From an uncultured Oscillospiraceae bacterium (GTDB lineage Bacteria > Bacillota > Clostridia > Oscillospirales > Ruminococcaceae): a DNA stretch of 64,000 bases. Below, in pieces: positions 53,901 to 61,764 of the stretch; the stretch's first letter is position 1; each line of letters starts with the position of its first letter. The translations under genes and the position numbers were made by a program. The DNA lies in the NCBI GenBank assembly GCA_900543705.1, contig UQSL01000004.1:1-64000 (forward strand), given 5' to 3'. The notes below the pieces were generated by a model. The model saw nothing but the letters and a program-made list of their open reading frames with translations. It searched no databases and had not been told where the DNA came from.

Positions 53901-54908
53901 TTAGTCTTCGTCCGAAAGGACTTCTTTGAGCCGGTCGATGTCTTCCAAAACTTTGCCGGTGCCCATGGCCACGCAGTCAAGCGGATTTTCCGCAACGTTG
54001 ACCGGCATGCCGGTTTCCTTGGAAATCAGGCTGTCCAGTCCGCGCAGCAGCGCTCCGCCGCCGGAAAGCGTGATGCCGTGGTCGATGATGTCCGCTGCAA
54101 GCTGGGGCGGGGTGCGCTCCAGAGTTACACGAATGGCTTCGAGCACGGAAGCAAGGGAATCCTGCAGCGCTTCCCGAATTTCCTCGGACGTGATGGTAAT
54201 GTTCTTCGGCAGTCCGTCGATGAGGTTTCTGCCCTTGATTTCCATCGTATCCTCTCCCTCATAAGGATATGCGGAACCGATGGCGATCTTGATATCCTCC
54301 GCGGTGCGTTCCCCGATGAGAAGGCTGTATTTTTTCTTGATGTACTGGATAATGGAGGAATCGAACGCATCACCGCCGACTCTCACGCTCCTCGAAACGA
54401 CGATGCCGCCAAGGGAGATAACGGCGACCTCGCTCGTGCCGCCGCCAATGTCGACGATCATGCTGCCGGTTGCCTCTGCAACAGGGAGACCCGCACCGAT
54501 GGCGGCCGCCATCGGTTCCTCAATAATGGAGACCTGACGGGCGCCTGCTTTAAAGGCGGCCTCTTTGACCGCGCGCTTTTCGACTTCCGTCACACCGGAG
54601 GGAATACAGATAATGACGCGCGGGCGCGCAAAGATGCTGTTGTTAAACACCTTTTTGATAAAAATCTGCAGCATGCTGGCCGTGATGTCAAAGTCCGCGA
54701 TAACGCCGCCTTTGAGCGGACGGACTGCCACAATGGAGCCCGGGGTACGGCCGATGACTTCTTTTGCCTCGATTCCGACAAAGCGAACCGCGTCGTGGCG
54801 GGTGTCCACGGCGACAACGGAGGGCTCACGCATGATGATGCCCTTTCCCTTCATAAAAACAAGTGTGTTTGCAGTACCAAGGTCGATACCGATATCGCGA
54901 GAAAACAT
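53901..54908 (-). CDS. mreB: rod shape-determining actin-like protein MreB
   Basis: This 335-residue actin-fold ATPase begins FSRDIGIDLGTANTLVFMKGKGI. Phosphate-2 loop IVDIGGGTSEVAVISLGG and adenosine motif GITLSGGGALLRGLD are present. It forms membrane-associated filaments that orient lateral wall synthesis. The first gene of the mre run, it has a TATAAT -10-like box about 124 bp upstream (55032-55037). Confidence 0.97.
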   Translation of the reverse strand: MFSRDIGIDLGTANTLVFMKGKGIIMREPSVVAVDTRHDAVRFVGIEAKEVIGRTPGSIVAVRPLKGGVIADFDITASMLQIFIKKVFNNSIFARPRVIICIPSGVTEVEKRAVKEAAFKAGARQVSIIEEPMAAAIGAGLPVAEATGSMIVDIGGGTSEVAVISLGGIVVSRSVRVGGDAFDSSIIQYIKKKYSLLIGERTAEDIKIAIGSAYPYEGEDTMEIKGRNLIDGLPKNITITSEEIREALQDSLASVLEAIRVTLERTPPQLAADIIDHGITLSGGGALLRGLDSLISKETGMPVNVAENPLDCVAMGTGKVLEDIDRLKEVLSDED

Positions 54909-55115
54909 AGTTTTTCCCCTTTCAATTTTGACATTACGGTTATTTTTATGCCGCGCCTGAGAAAGTCCGCCCCAGCCCGGCTTATTTCCTTTTCTTTTCC
55001 TTTTTGTGCGCTGTACAAAAGTTACTCTCCTATTATACTCTATCGTCCGGTAAAATCACAGCAAAAAATTTGTAAATTTTCCTGCTGCCCTGCCGGATGA
55101 TTTCATACAAAACCC

Positions 55116-55676
55116 TCAAAGAAGGGAGAGTTTTCGCATCTGCTCGCCCAATGCCGCAACGGGGAGCCCCATAACGTTGTAATAGCAGCCGTTAATTCTC
55201 TGCACCAGCGTGCAGCCGTAACCCTGTATCCCATAGGCACCGGCTTTGTCAAACGGCTCTCCGGTAGCAAGATAGTCAGTCATCTGCTTTTCGGTCAGCA
55301 CCATAAAGGTCACTTCGGTGCATACATGAAAAGTATGCTCCAGATTCTGGAAGCTAATACACACGCCAGTATAAACCCGGTGGGTTTTCCCGGAGAGCAG
55401 GGACAGCATCCGGCGTGCATCACTTTCATCACGGGGCTTGCCGAGAATTTCCCCGTCGAGTTCCACCACGGTATCGCACCCAATGACAACTGCGTCCGGG
55501 TGATTTTTTGCGCACGCTTTGGCTTTTCTCTCACTGAGCACTTCGACGGCATCCGCGCCGCCGATGCTTTTTGGCAGGCTTTCGTCGCTGTCAGTGGGAG
55601 AAACGGTGAATTTCGGGATTAAATAGCGCAGGAGTTCTTTCCGGCGAGGGGAAGCGGAGGCGAGAATATATTCCAT
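55116..55676 (-). CDS. maf: Maf-type nucleotide pyrophosphatase
   Basis: The protein has 186 residues starting at MEYILASASPRRKELL; GAGGCGGA precedes this ATG, with GTG five codons upstream as an alternative. It has family motifs SASPRRKELLR, SDESLP, VIGCDTVVELDGEILGKP and DKAGAYGIQGYG. Maf proteins hydrolyse non-canonical or methylated NTPs. It sits between dut and mreB in the usual Firmicute order near mreB. Confidence 0.94.
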   Translation of the reverse strand: MEYILASASPRRKELLRYLIPKFTVSPTDSDESLPKSIGGADAVEVLSERKAKACAKNHPDAVVIGCDTVVELDGEILGKPRDESDARRMLSLLSGKTHRVYTGVCISFQNLEHTFHVCTEVTFMVLTEKQMTDYLATGEPFDKAGAYGIQGYGCTLVQRINGCYYNVMGLPVAALGEQMRKLSLL

Positions 55677-55687
55677 CCGGTTCCGCC

Positions 55688-56128
55688 TCACTTTCTGCCG
55701 GAGGAACCAAACCCGCCGGTTCCCCTCTCAGTCTCATCCAGGCCGGAAACCTCCTCGAGCTCGTAGGGAACTACCGGGTGCAGCACCAATTGCGCAATAC
55801 GCTCGCCCGGCTCGATGATATAATCCTCGTTGGAGAGATTAATCATCGGCACTTTGATTTCTCCCCGGTAATCGCTGTCCACCACGCCCACACAGTTGGA
55901 CAGGGTGATGCCGTGTTTGGAGGCAAGGCCGCTTCTGGCATAGACAAACGCGCCGTATTCGCTGCTCGCAAGCGCAATGGCGAGTCCAGTCGGGACAAGG
56001 GCGCGTTCCCCCGCTCTGAGGGTAAGCGGCTCGGACAGGTTCGTATACAGGTCGTAGCCCGCACTGCCCGCAGTGGCGCGGGTCGGCAGTTTTGCGTCCG
56101 GACTGACCTTCGTGATTTTCAGCTGCAT
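55688..56128 (-). CDS. dut: deoxyuridine 5'-triphosphate nucleotidohydrolase
   Basis: This 146-residue trimeric dUTPase has all five motifs: GSAGYDLYTN, ARSGLASKHG, GVVDSDYRGEIKV, GERIAQLVL and RGTGGFGSSG. It removes dUTP to give dUMP. It lies 31 bp after the U32 peptidase and just before maf, so two nucleotide-hygiene genes are paired. Confidence 0.97.
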   Translation of the reverse strand: MQLKITKVSPDAKLPTRATAGSAGYDLYTNLSEPLTLRAGERALVPTGLAIALASSEYGAFVYARSGLASKHGITLSNCVGVVDSDYRGEIKVPMINLSNEDYIIEPGERIAQLVLHPVVPYELEEVSGLDETERGTGGFGSSGRK

Positions 56129-56159
56129 GGTATTCGATTCCTTTCTATGGCTCGCCGTA

Positions 56160-58244
56160 TCACTTTACACGGCGGTAGTAGAGCCCCCGGGTGTATTCCC
56201 CGTTTGCCCGTTTACCGGATTGATAAGCGTGCAGCACCTGACCGCACTGCTCCCTGGTTTCCCCTGTAAAAAGGAGCACGGCATAAGAAACGCCGGAAAA
56301 CTCTTTCAGATGGTCTGCCAGCCACAGAGGCTTGGGGTTGTATATCTCGCTCGCCCCATAGGAACAAGACACGGCAAACCGGTTGCCGAAACGGTCGGTC
56401 AGATGGTAGCCCTTTTTGCGGCATTCGCCACAGGAGGTCACATTTTTGAGCGGGCAGTTCCTTGTCAGCATCAAGGGCAGGTACCCATAAGCCATGATTC
56501 CCACCGGTAAGTAGGAGCCGAGTGAACGGATGCACTCAATGGGTGTTTCATAGGAGAGAACCGTCTCCTGCAACCCCATTTCAGCCGCGGCTTTGAGCGC
56601 ATGGGAGTTTGTCAGGTTCAGCGAGAAGCCGCCCTCCATGGCAAACCCAAGGCGCTTGCAGCGCGGGACGTCGCCTAAATTGGAGATGAGAACACGGGAG
56701 ATACCAACCTCTTTGATTGCCGAAAGACGGTTTTCCAGTTCTCCTTCCCGTTCAAAGCAGGCGCGCGGGAGCGCCGCGCAGAGTTTGTCCTGGTGTCCCT
56801 TTATAAAAGGGTCGTTCCGGTGCTCATACAGCTCATCCACCGGGAGATAGATACGCTCCAGCATCGAGGTATCCTGCGGAACCTGCAGGAAATGGGAAAA
56901 CTGTGCCCGAAGAACCGGGGAAATCAGGTTTAACAGCCTGGGATGGGAGTTTGTCTCCACCGGATGGCATTCGTGCTCAGGGGCTTTGCAGCGCAGCTCG
57001 GACAACTTTGCCAGGCAGTCCCGGCGCAGGGCGTTGAGCGAAGACGCGGGGAGGAACAGCCCGCCATCAAGGTGCGCCGAACAATTATCCACCCGGTAAG
57101 GGGTACCGCCCGTCTTTTCCAGGCTGCGGCGCACGGATGTTTCGTCTGCCGCTTTGGTTTGGGCGGCTTGCGGGATGTCCCCGGCCGCTTCGGCGCGGTT
57201 TCCTTCTTCATCCGTACAGACGAGGGTGTAGGGCTCCCCCGCCCTTGCGATAAACTCCATCGATACGCCGATACGTGGCATCTCGTCCTTATAAAGTGCA
57301 TGCAAGCGGGCGAAGACATCTCCCGCTGCGGTGACGTCCTCCTTTTGCCGGATGCCGAACATCTGCGGCGAGGGGATACCCAGATAATATCCGTCAGTAA
57401 ATCCGCTGCGGGAAAAAACCGCACGCAGCATCCGGGCAAGCTCAGGATCGACCCGGCCGGTTTCCCGCATCTGATAGCAGCAGGCTACCGCACAGGCGAC
57501 GTATTCGGGGCGCTTCATCCGCCCCTCTATTTTAAAGGAGGCCACGCCCGCGTCATAGAGCGTGTTCACATATTCGATCAGGGACAAATCCTTCAGGCTC
57601 AAATCGTGGCGGGCTTTATCCACAAAGCCATTGTTTGCACAAAACGGAAGACGGCAGGGCTGGGCGCACAGTCCGCGGTTGCCGCTCCTGCCGCCGATCA
57701 TGGCGCTGAGCGTACACTGCCCGGAGACGGACATGCACAGCGCGCCGTGGATAAAGACCTCGATTTCAATCGGGGAATGCCGGCAGATATGCCGTATCTG
57801 CTCCAAGGAGCATTCCCTGGCCAGAACGGCACGGGAAAAACCGAGCCGGGCAAGTTCTTGCACGCCGTCAAGGGTATGAACGGACATCTGGGTAGAGCCG
57901 TGCAGTTGCATCTGCGGACAGATTTCCCGCACCAAGCGTGCGACCCCGAGATCCTGGACAATCAGGGCGTCCACTCCGGCCTTAGCCGCTTCAAGTACAG
58001 TATTCTGCACGCGATCCATCTCATCGTCAAAGGCAAGGGTGTTGAGCGTCTGGTGAACGGTGACGCCCCGTTCGTGGCAAAAAGCCACGGTTTCGCAAAG
58101 CTCCACAAAGCCGAAATTGGTTGCGTTTCGCCTGGCGTTAAAATCCTTCCCGCCAAGATAGACTGCATCACAGCCGGAAAACACGGCGGCTTTCACAGAT
58201 TCAAAGCTGCCGGCAGGCGCCAATATTTCCGCTTTGTTTCTCAC
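56160..58244 (-). CDS. U32 family peptidase (long form with DUF3656)
   Basis: The protein has 694 residues. The N-terminal U32 domain has EILAPAGSFESVKAAVFSGCDAVYLGG, the family signature EIEVFIHGALCMSVSGQC and GNRGLCAQPCRLPF; the conserved cysteines could bind an Fe-S cluster. A DUF3656 insert and a C-terminal U32-like repeat (CGECRKKGYHLTDRFGNRF) complete the long form. Relatives (RlhA, TrhP) hydroxylate rRNA or tRNA rather than cut peptides, so an RNA-modification role is plausible. The start is GTG, overlapping zapA by 4 bp. Confidence 0.93.
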   Translation of the reverse strand: MRNKAEILAPAGSFESVKAAVFSGCDAVYLGGKDFNARRNATNFGFVELCETVAFCHERGVTVHQTLNTLAFDDEMDRVQNTVLEAAKAGVDALIVQDLGVARLVREICPQMQLHGSTQMSVHTLDGVQELARLGFSRAVLARECSLEQIRHICRHSPIEIEVFIHGALCMSVSGQCTLSAMIGGRSGNRGLCAQPCRLPFCANNGFVDKARHDLSLKDLSLIEYVNTLYDAGVASFKIEGRMKRPEYVACAVACCYQMRETGRVDPELARMLRAVFSRSGFTDGYYLGIPSPQMFGIRQKEDVTAAGDVFARLHALYKDEMPRIGVSMEFIARAGEPYTLVCTDEEGNRAEAAGDIPQAAQTKAADETSVRRSLEKTGGTPYRVDNCSAHLDGGLFLPASSLNALRRDCLAKLSELRCKAPEHECHPVETNSHPRLLNLISPVLRAQFSHFLQVPQDTSMLERIYLPVDELYEHRNDPFIKGHQDKLCAALPRACFEREGELENRLSAIKEVGISRVLISNLGDVPRCKRLGFAMEGGFSLNLTNSHALKAAAEMGLQETVLSYETPIECIRSLGSYLPVGIMAYGYLPLMLTRNCPLKNVTSCGECRKKGYHLTDRFGNRFAVSCSYGASEIYNPKPLWLADHLKEFSGVSYAVLLFTGETREQCGQVLHAYQSGKRANGEYTRGLYYRRVK

Positions 58245-58588
58245 GCCTTGCCGCCCTTCTCTCCTTTGAGCAGCTCAATTTGAGTCTGCAAAGCGAGAAT
58301 CTGGCGCTTTGCCTCATCCGCTTCCAAGCGTGCGCGGCGCGCCTCCTCCAAATATTCGGAAATCTGGGAGCGCAGATGGTCGCTCGACTGGGACGCCTTG
58401 CGGCTCTCGTCCAGGTAGTTGAGGGAGCACAGCAGGGCGGCGGACATCACCGACATCGAGGAGCTCGAATCGAGCAGGCCGGTCATGTCCCTGTTGATGA
58501 TTTCTGCAAGGGAGTTGACATAATCAGCGGATTCTTCCGTGACAACGGTATACTCACTGCCGTATAGTTTGACTTTTATGCGGTTCAT
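58241..58588 (-). CDS. zapA: cell division protein ZapA
   Basis: The protein has 115 residues starting at MNRIKVKLYGSEYTVV (AAAGGAG upstream). The ZapA globular part (about 1-50) is followed by a long coiled coil (about 65-110; ISEYLEEARRARLEADEAKRQILALQTQIELL). It cross-links FtsZ filaments at the division site. A TATAAT box lies about 80 bp upstream on the minus strand. It is the first gene of a unit with the U32 peptidase. Confidence 0.92.
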   Translation of the reverse strand: MNRIKVKLYGSEYTVVTEESADYVNSLAEIINRDMTGLLDSSSSMSVMSAALLCSLNYLDESRKASQSSDHLRSQISEYLEEARRARLEADEAKRQILALQTQIELLKGEKGGKA

Positions 58589-58739
58589 AGGAAAAACTCC
58601 TTTGAGGTGTAATGTCAAAAAAGAGGATAAGCGGCGATTATTTCAGGGATTTCGCCATATATTGTTATTATACCTGATTTGTGCAGAGGAAAAAAGAGAT
58701 AAACTGAAAATATTTTGCCGGTTTGACAAGGTGACATAA

Positions 58740-58877
58740 TTGTCCGGGATAAGAACAGTTTCTTCTGGGAAAGTTCCACAATGATTGTAATTCTTCGAGC
58801 ACCGCTAATGCGGCAGGAATGTGTCATGTGGGAAAGGGGGTTAGGCAGAGTTTCCCCCTTCCCTCGTTTTTTTGGAC
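58740..58877 (+). ncRNA. candidate structured small RNA (unassigned; 6S-like layout possible)
   Basis: This gene-free segment can form a long interrupted hairpin. TTCCACA (about 58775) pairs with TGTGGGAA (about 58827-58834), ATTC pairs with GAAT, and CCGC pairs with GCGG around a TAAT loop (about 58802-58814). It is followed by a strong terminator, GGGAA(A)GGGGG/CCCCCTTCCC with TTTTTTT (58830-58873). TTGACA lies at 58723-58728 without a clear -10. A long bulged hairpin beside zapA recalls 6S RNA, which neighbours zapA in proteobacteria. I could not match a 6S consensus. Confidence 0.35.
58830..58873 (+). terminator. strong intrinsic terminator in a gene-free region
   Basis: The 10-bp G/C stem GGGAAGGGGG/CCCCCTTCCC carries one bulged A, a 13-nt loop, and TCGTTTTTTT downstream. 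No plus-strand coding gene ends nearby, so it must end an RNA transcribed from this intergenic region. Confidence 0.85.
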
Positions 58878-59030
58878 GAAACCAAAAAGGAATTACGCCG
58901 TGCGGGGCCGAAACTCCGTTTAAGAGCTGCAGGGCGCCGCACCGCTTCCTGTTCTAAGGGGACAGCCTTAAGTGATTTCCTGCCGGGGAAATCCACCACA
59001 GAAAAATCCACATGGACTTTTTCGCAGAGA
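58878..59030. other. second hairpin region before the DRTGG gene
   Basis: GTGCGG (58900-58905) pairs with CCGCAC (58937-58942), extended by GGAA/TTCC (about 58889-58949), and CTGT/ACAG follows near 58949-58966. The element lies between the terminator at 58873 and the promoter at 59031, so it is not part of the leader of the downstream gene. I see no ORF and no known RNA family in it. Confidence 0.35.
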
Positions 59031-59059
59031 TTGAAAGATTAACTCTGTTCGATTATAAT
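59031..59059 (+). promoter_or_regulatory. promoter of the DRTGG-SDR pair
   Basis: TTGAAA (59031-59036) and TATAAT (59054-59059) are separated by 17 bp, with the start codon of the DRTGG gene about 100 bp downstream. It shows that the longer in-frame ORF starting at 59012 cannot be the real gene. Confidence 0.82.
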
Positions 59060-59161
59060 AAAAAGAAAGCCATCCGAAAGAAAAGAATCCGACAAAAACG
59101 ACAAAACAAAGGATGGAATGACTTTGAATCCATGGGCAGAAAAGGAAAGGCGGAGGACACA

Positions 59162-59503
59162 ATGCAGTTATCAGAACTAGACGGAGAGAAGGATATCACC
59201 CTGCTGTATGACGGCGGAACACCGGAGCGGATCCTCTCAGAAGTCTACTGCTGCGACCTGCTCAGCCATGCGATGTCACACGCCCCGGCGGGGTGTGCAT
59301 GGGTTACAGTCACAGCAAACGAGAATACCCTCGCAGTCGCAAAACTGCGGGAGGTATCCTGTGTGATATTTGACGAGGGGATTTTCCCTTCACCGGAACT
59401 AACCAGTTGCGCCAAAGAACATGGGATTGCTGTTGCGAAAACGGAACTCCCGGTTTATCAAGCTGCCCGGCAGATAGATGACAGGATTACAGGAGGAGAT
59501 TAG
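59162..59503 (+). CDS. DRTGG-domain protein
   Basis: This protein of 113 residues starts at MQLSELDGEKDITLLYDGG with GGAGGACAC upstream. It matches stand-alone DRTGG proteins: ILSEVYCCDLLSHAMSHAPAG, then AWVTVTANENTLAVAKL, FDEGIFPSPE and the closing GIAVAKTELPVYQAA. In clostridia such proteins accompany redox-sensing kinases and hydrogenase genes and may bind nucleotides. Here the stop is immediately followed by the SDR gene. The role is unknown. Confidence 0.82.
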   Translation: MQLSELDGEKDITLLYDGGTPERILSEVYCCDLLSHAMSHAPAGCAWVTVTANENTLAVAKLREVSCVIFDEGIFPSPELTSCAKEHGIAVAKTELPVYQAARQIDDRITGGD

Positions 59504-60238
59504 ATGGCAAAAACAGTTTTAATCACCGGTGCTTCCCGCGGCATTGGAAGATCCACCGCGATTTCCTTTGCTTCCAAAGGCTTTCAGGTGGCTCTCAATT
59601 ACTATGCGGACACCGCCGCGGCGGAAAAAACGGCGGAGATCGTACGCAGTTTCGGCGTGTTTGCGGAGGTTTTCCGCGCGGATGTTTCAAACTCCGCCGC
59701 CGTCTCCGCCATGGTGCAGGAGGTGGTGGAGCGGTTCGGATCCATAGATGTGCTCGTGTGCAATGCGGGCATTGCTCAGCAGCGGGTGTTCCAGGACATC
59801 ACGGATGAGGAGTGGAGCCGCATGATAGGGGTGCATCTGGGCGGCACGTTTTACTGCTGTCGCGCCGTGCTTCCCCAGATGATTCAGAGAAAAGAGGGGC
59901 GCATTATCACTCTGTCCTCGATGTGGGGCGTGACCGGCGGCTCGTGTGAGGTGCACTACTCTGCCGCAAAGGCGGGCATCATCGGGCTGACAAAGGCGCT
60001 TGCAAAAGAAGTGGGTCCGTCAGGTATTACGGTCAACTGTGTGGCGCCCGGCGTTGTGGAAACGGATATGTGCGCGGATTATGACGAGCAGACGCTGGAA
60101 GCTCTGCGTCAGGAGGCTCCGCTCGGCAGGCTTGGCACGTCGCAGGACGTCGCGGATGCCATTGAGTTCCTCGCATCGGATAAGGCGGGCTTCATCACTG
60201 GTCAGGTACTCAGTCCCAACGGGGGGATTGTCATCTAA
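59504..60238 (+). CDS. SDR-family reductase, FabG-like
   Basis: This 244-residue classical short-chain dehydrogenase has TGASRGIGRSTA (NAD(P) loop), CNAGIAQ, the catalytic Ser in LSSMWG, and the YSAAK dyad. FITGQVLSPNGGIVI ends the protein. The sequence is close to 3-oxoacyl-ACP reductases, but it lies outside any fatty-acid operon. GGAGGAGAT precedes the ATG, which directly abuts the DRTGG stop. The substrate is uncertain. Confidence 0.9.
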   Translation: MAKTVLITGASRGIGRSTAISFASKGFQVALNYYADTAAAEKTAEIVRSFGVFAEVFRADVSNSAAVSAMVQEVVERFGSIDVLVCNAGIAQQRVFQDITDEEWSRMIGVHLGGTFYCCRAVLPQMIQRKEGRIITLSSMWGVTGGSCEVHYSAAKAGIIGLTKALAKEVGPSGITVNCVAPGVVETDMCADYDEQTLEALRQEAPLGRLGTSQDVADAIEFLASDKAGFITGQVLSPNGGIVI

Positions 60239-60265
60239 CCATTGAAAGGGGAAAAAGGGGTTGTT

Positions 60266-60539
60266 ATGCAGAAAACGGCGGAGCAGGCTTCCAAAGGGAT
60301 GCGTAAAAACTATCATGCAGTGGACATAATACGGGTGGTATGCGCGGTGCTCGTCATGTGCGTGCACGTCTTGACTTATGCCTGATTCGCTATGTCCATT
60401 CCGCCGTGATTCCAGGAATTTAAAAGAGATCACTCTGAGCGATCGGCCCTGCTCTCGTATCCTGCGGGAGATGAGCGTGCTTATCTACTGCTCCCATGAG
60501 CTGATTTTATTATCATCCAAAATTATACAAAGTGTATAA
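60266..60539 (+). pseudogene. acyltransferase_3 remnant (ends retained, middle deleted)
   Basis: ATG at 60266 encodes 39 residues ending MRKNYHAVDIIRVVCAVLVM, then CVHVLTYA and a stop. This is the typical first TM of membrane-bound acyltransferases. A second frame downstream reads ITLSDRPCSRILREMSVLIY-CSHELILL to a stop at 60539, typical of the C-terminal TM of the same family. Roughly 300 residues between them are missing. GAAAGGGG precedes the first ATG, so it was probably cotranscribed with the SDR gene. Confidence 0.6.
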
Positions 60540-60626
60540 TGTGATGCACCTCCACGCCGTACTGATTTCCGACCTCATGTTATTTTTTCAGAAAAAGTGT
60601 AAGATGAAATTTTAGAAGTGGCTATA

Positions 60627-61148
60627 CTAAAAACCATAAAACACCCCTGTGCATGTGCACAGGGGTGTTTGTTGTGGTTTTGCCAAATTGAAGATGGTAA
60701 GCCCCCTCTGCCTGGCAAATTGTACAGTATAAGCAGTCCCTCCACTTTCGCCGGTGAGGTAACACAGGCAAAAGGAGGCATGCTCCACCAGATACCGGTT
60801 GCGTTTGTGCATGCAGCCGCTGCAATAATGGGAAGAGAGGAACACGGCTTCATCTGCACGGCGGAGAATTTCCCGGTACATGCGCCGTTGGGTTGCGTTC
60901 CAGTATTTGTCCTGCTCCCGGCAGGGCAGGACGAGAACAAGCCTGATTTGGGGAAACTCCCTTTTCAGGCGCAAAACAGTCTGTGCGGCAAGGGTGTCGA
61001 AGCCGAGCGCGCCGCCTGCGAGAAATTGGCGAAAGCCCTGGGAAATCAGCGTTCTCAGGGTTTGTTCCAGAGCCAGAGTGAGTTCCGGAAGATGTTCCGG
61101 CGGGATATGCCGATGGCCGGTAAAACAACAGGTTTGTTCTGCTATCAT
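60627..61148 (-). CDS. SLOG-family protein (DUF1273/YpsA-like)
   Basis: The protein has 173 residues starting at MIAEQTCCFTGHRHIPPEH (GAGGCGAATTATT upstream). The SLOG Rossmann-like features are CCFTGHRHIP, FLAGGALGFDTLAAQTVLRL, RLVLVLPCREQDKYW and YLTGESGGTAYTVQFARQRG. SLOG proteins bind nucleotide-derived ligands and often act in stress or antiphage settings; YpsA influences division in Bacillus. It is divergent from a small XRE regulator with palindromes between. Its last codons are embedded in a terminator hairpin. Confidence 0.85.
   Translation of the reverse strand: MIAEQTCCFTGHRHIPPEHLPELTLALEQTLRTLISQGFRQFLAGGALGFDTLAAQTVLRLKREFPQIRLVLVLPCREQDKYWNATQRRMYREILRRADEAVFLSSHYCSGCMHKRNRYLVEHASFCLCYLTGESGGTAYTVQFARQRGLTIFNLAKPQQTPLCTCTGVFYGF
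60639..60670. terminator. terminator overlapping the 3' end of the SLOG gene
   Basis: AAACACCCCTGTGCA and TGCACAGGGGTGTTT form a perfect 15-bp stem with a 2-nt loop. On the minus strand it precedes TTTTTAG and lies inside the last 15 codons of the SLOG gene. On the plus strand it ends transcripts from the acyltransferase remnant. Confidence 0.75.
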
Positions 61149-61203
61149 AATAATTCGCCTCACATGATTCGCATATGAATATAGTTTATCAGGAAAACTA
61201 CTA

Positions 61204-61244
61204 TTACGCAAGTGCGTATACGCGTAAATGTAAATTCTTTTACA
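61204..61244. promoter_or_regulatory. paired palindromes between SLOG and XRE genes
   Basis: TTACGC-N12-GCGTAA (61204-61227), with an internal perfect GCGTATACGC, and TGTAAA-N4-TTTACA (61229-61244) lie head to tail in the 118-bp divergent promoter region. They are good candidates for operators bound by the small XRE protein encoded next to them. Confidence 0.5.
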
Positions 61245-61266
61245 ATTACTTGCAGAGGCGATGTAT

Positions 61267-61509
61267 ATGTCGATCAAGGAAGCAATTGTACAGCGATTTC
61301 AGGAATTATGTAAAGAACGTAACATGAAATATAATGAACTTGCGGTGCGTTCTGGGGTGACGCCTTCCACTGTTTACAGTATGATGAATCCTAATAGGAA
61401 AGATTTATCTGTCATTACCGTGAAGAAGCTGTGTGACGGACTAGATATTACGATCATAGATTTTTTTAATTGCAAGCTGTTTGAGAATTTGGAACAGGAA
61501 ATCAAATAA
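61267..61509 (+). CDS. small XRE-family transcriptional regulator
   Basis: The protein has about 80 residues, from ATG in MSIKEAIVQRFQELCKERNM. An ATG two codons earlier overlaps the ribosome site AGAGGCG. It is a single Cro/C1 helix-turn-helix: MKYNELAVRSGVTPSTVYSMMNP, then SVITVKKLCDGLDITIIDFF. No other domain is present. The layout suggests autoregulation and control of the divergent SLOG gene. Confidence 0.9.
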   Translation: MSIKEAIVQRFQELCKERNMKYNELAVRSGVTPSTVYSMMNPNRKDLSVITVKKLCDGLDITIIDFFNCKLFENLEQEIK

Positions 61510-61545
61510 ACCCACGGATGAGGACTGAATCATCCGTGGGTTTTT
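61508..61545 (+). terminator. intrinsic terminator after the XRE gene
   Basis: AAACCCACGGATGA and TCATCCGTGGGTTT form a perfect 14-bp stem with an 8-nt loop, followed by TTTTTCTTT. The A-rich arm overlaps the stop codon. Confidence 0.93.
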
Positions 61546-61716
61546 CTTTGCGCCGTCTTATTCTTTTGGTTTTTTCAGTAGTGGAACAATTTTGATCTTT
61601 CTGTGGGGTTAAAAGCCGCACTGCGGGCAAATTTTGTGCGGTCTCTGCGGCTGCGGCTGTGCGGCTTAATACTGACCAAAGGAAAGCTTTGCCCAGTAGG
61701 AAACCGTTCTCTGCCA

Positions 61717-61753
61717 AAACAAAAAGGCCTCCCAGCATTTGCCGGGATGGCCT
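61717..61753 (-). terminator. intrinsic terminator of the ABC exporter operon
   Basis: On the minus strand AGGCC-TCCC-GC pairs with GC-GGGA-GGCCT and is followed by TTTTTGTTTT, 12 bp after the ABC gene stop. Between the two terminators (61546-61716) I see nothing gene-like. Confidence 0.85.
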
Positions 61754-61764
61754 GATGAGCCCGT

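Noticed and set aside
59012..59161. N-terminal extension of the DRTGG protein
   Set aside because: A consensus promoter (59031-59059) lies inside the extension, and the true start has a strong ribosome site.
60618..61178. Plus-strand ORF of 186 residues
   Set aside because: It is antisense to the SLOG gene, which has clear family motifs and a ribosome site.
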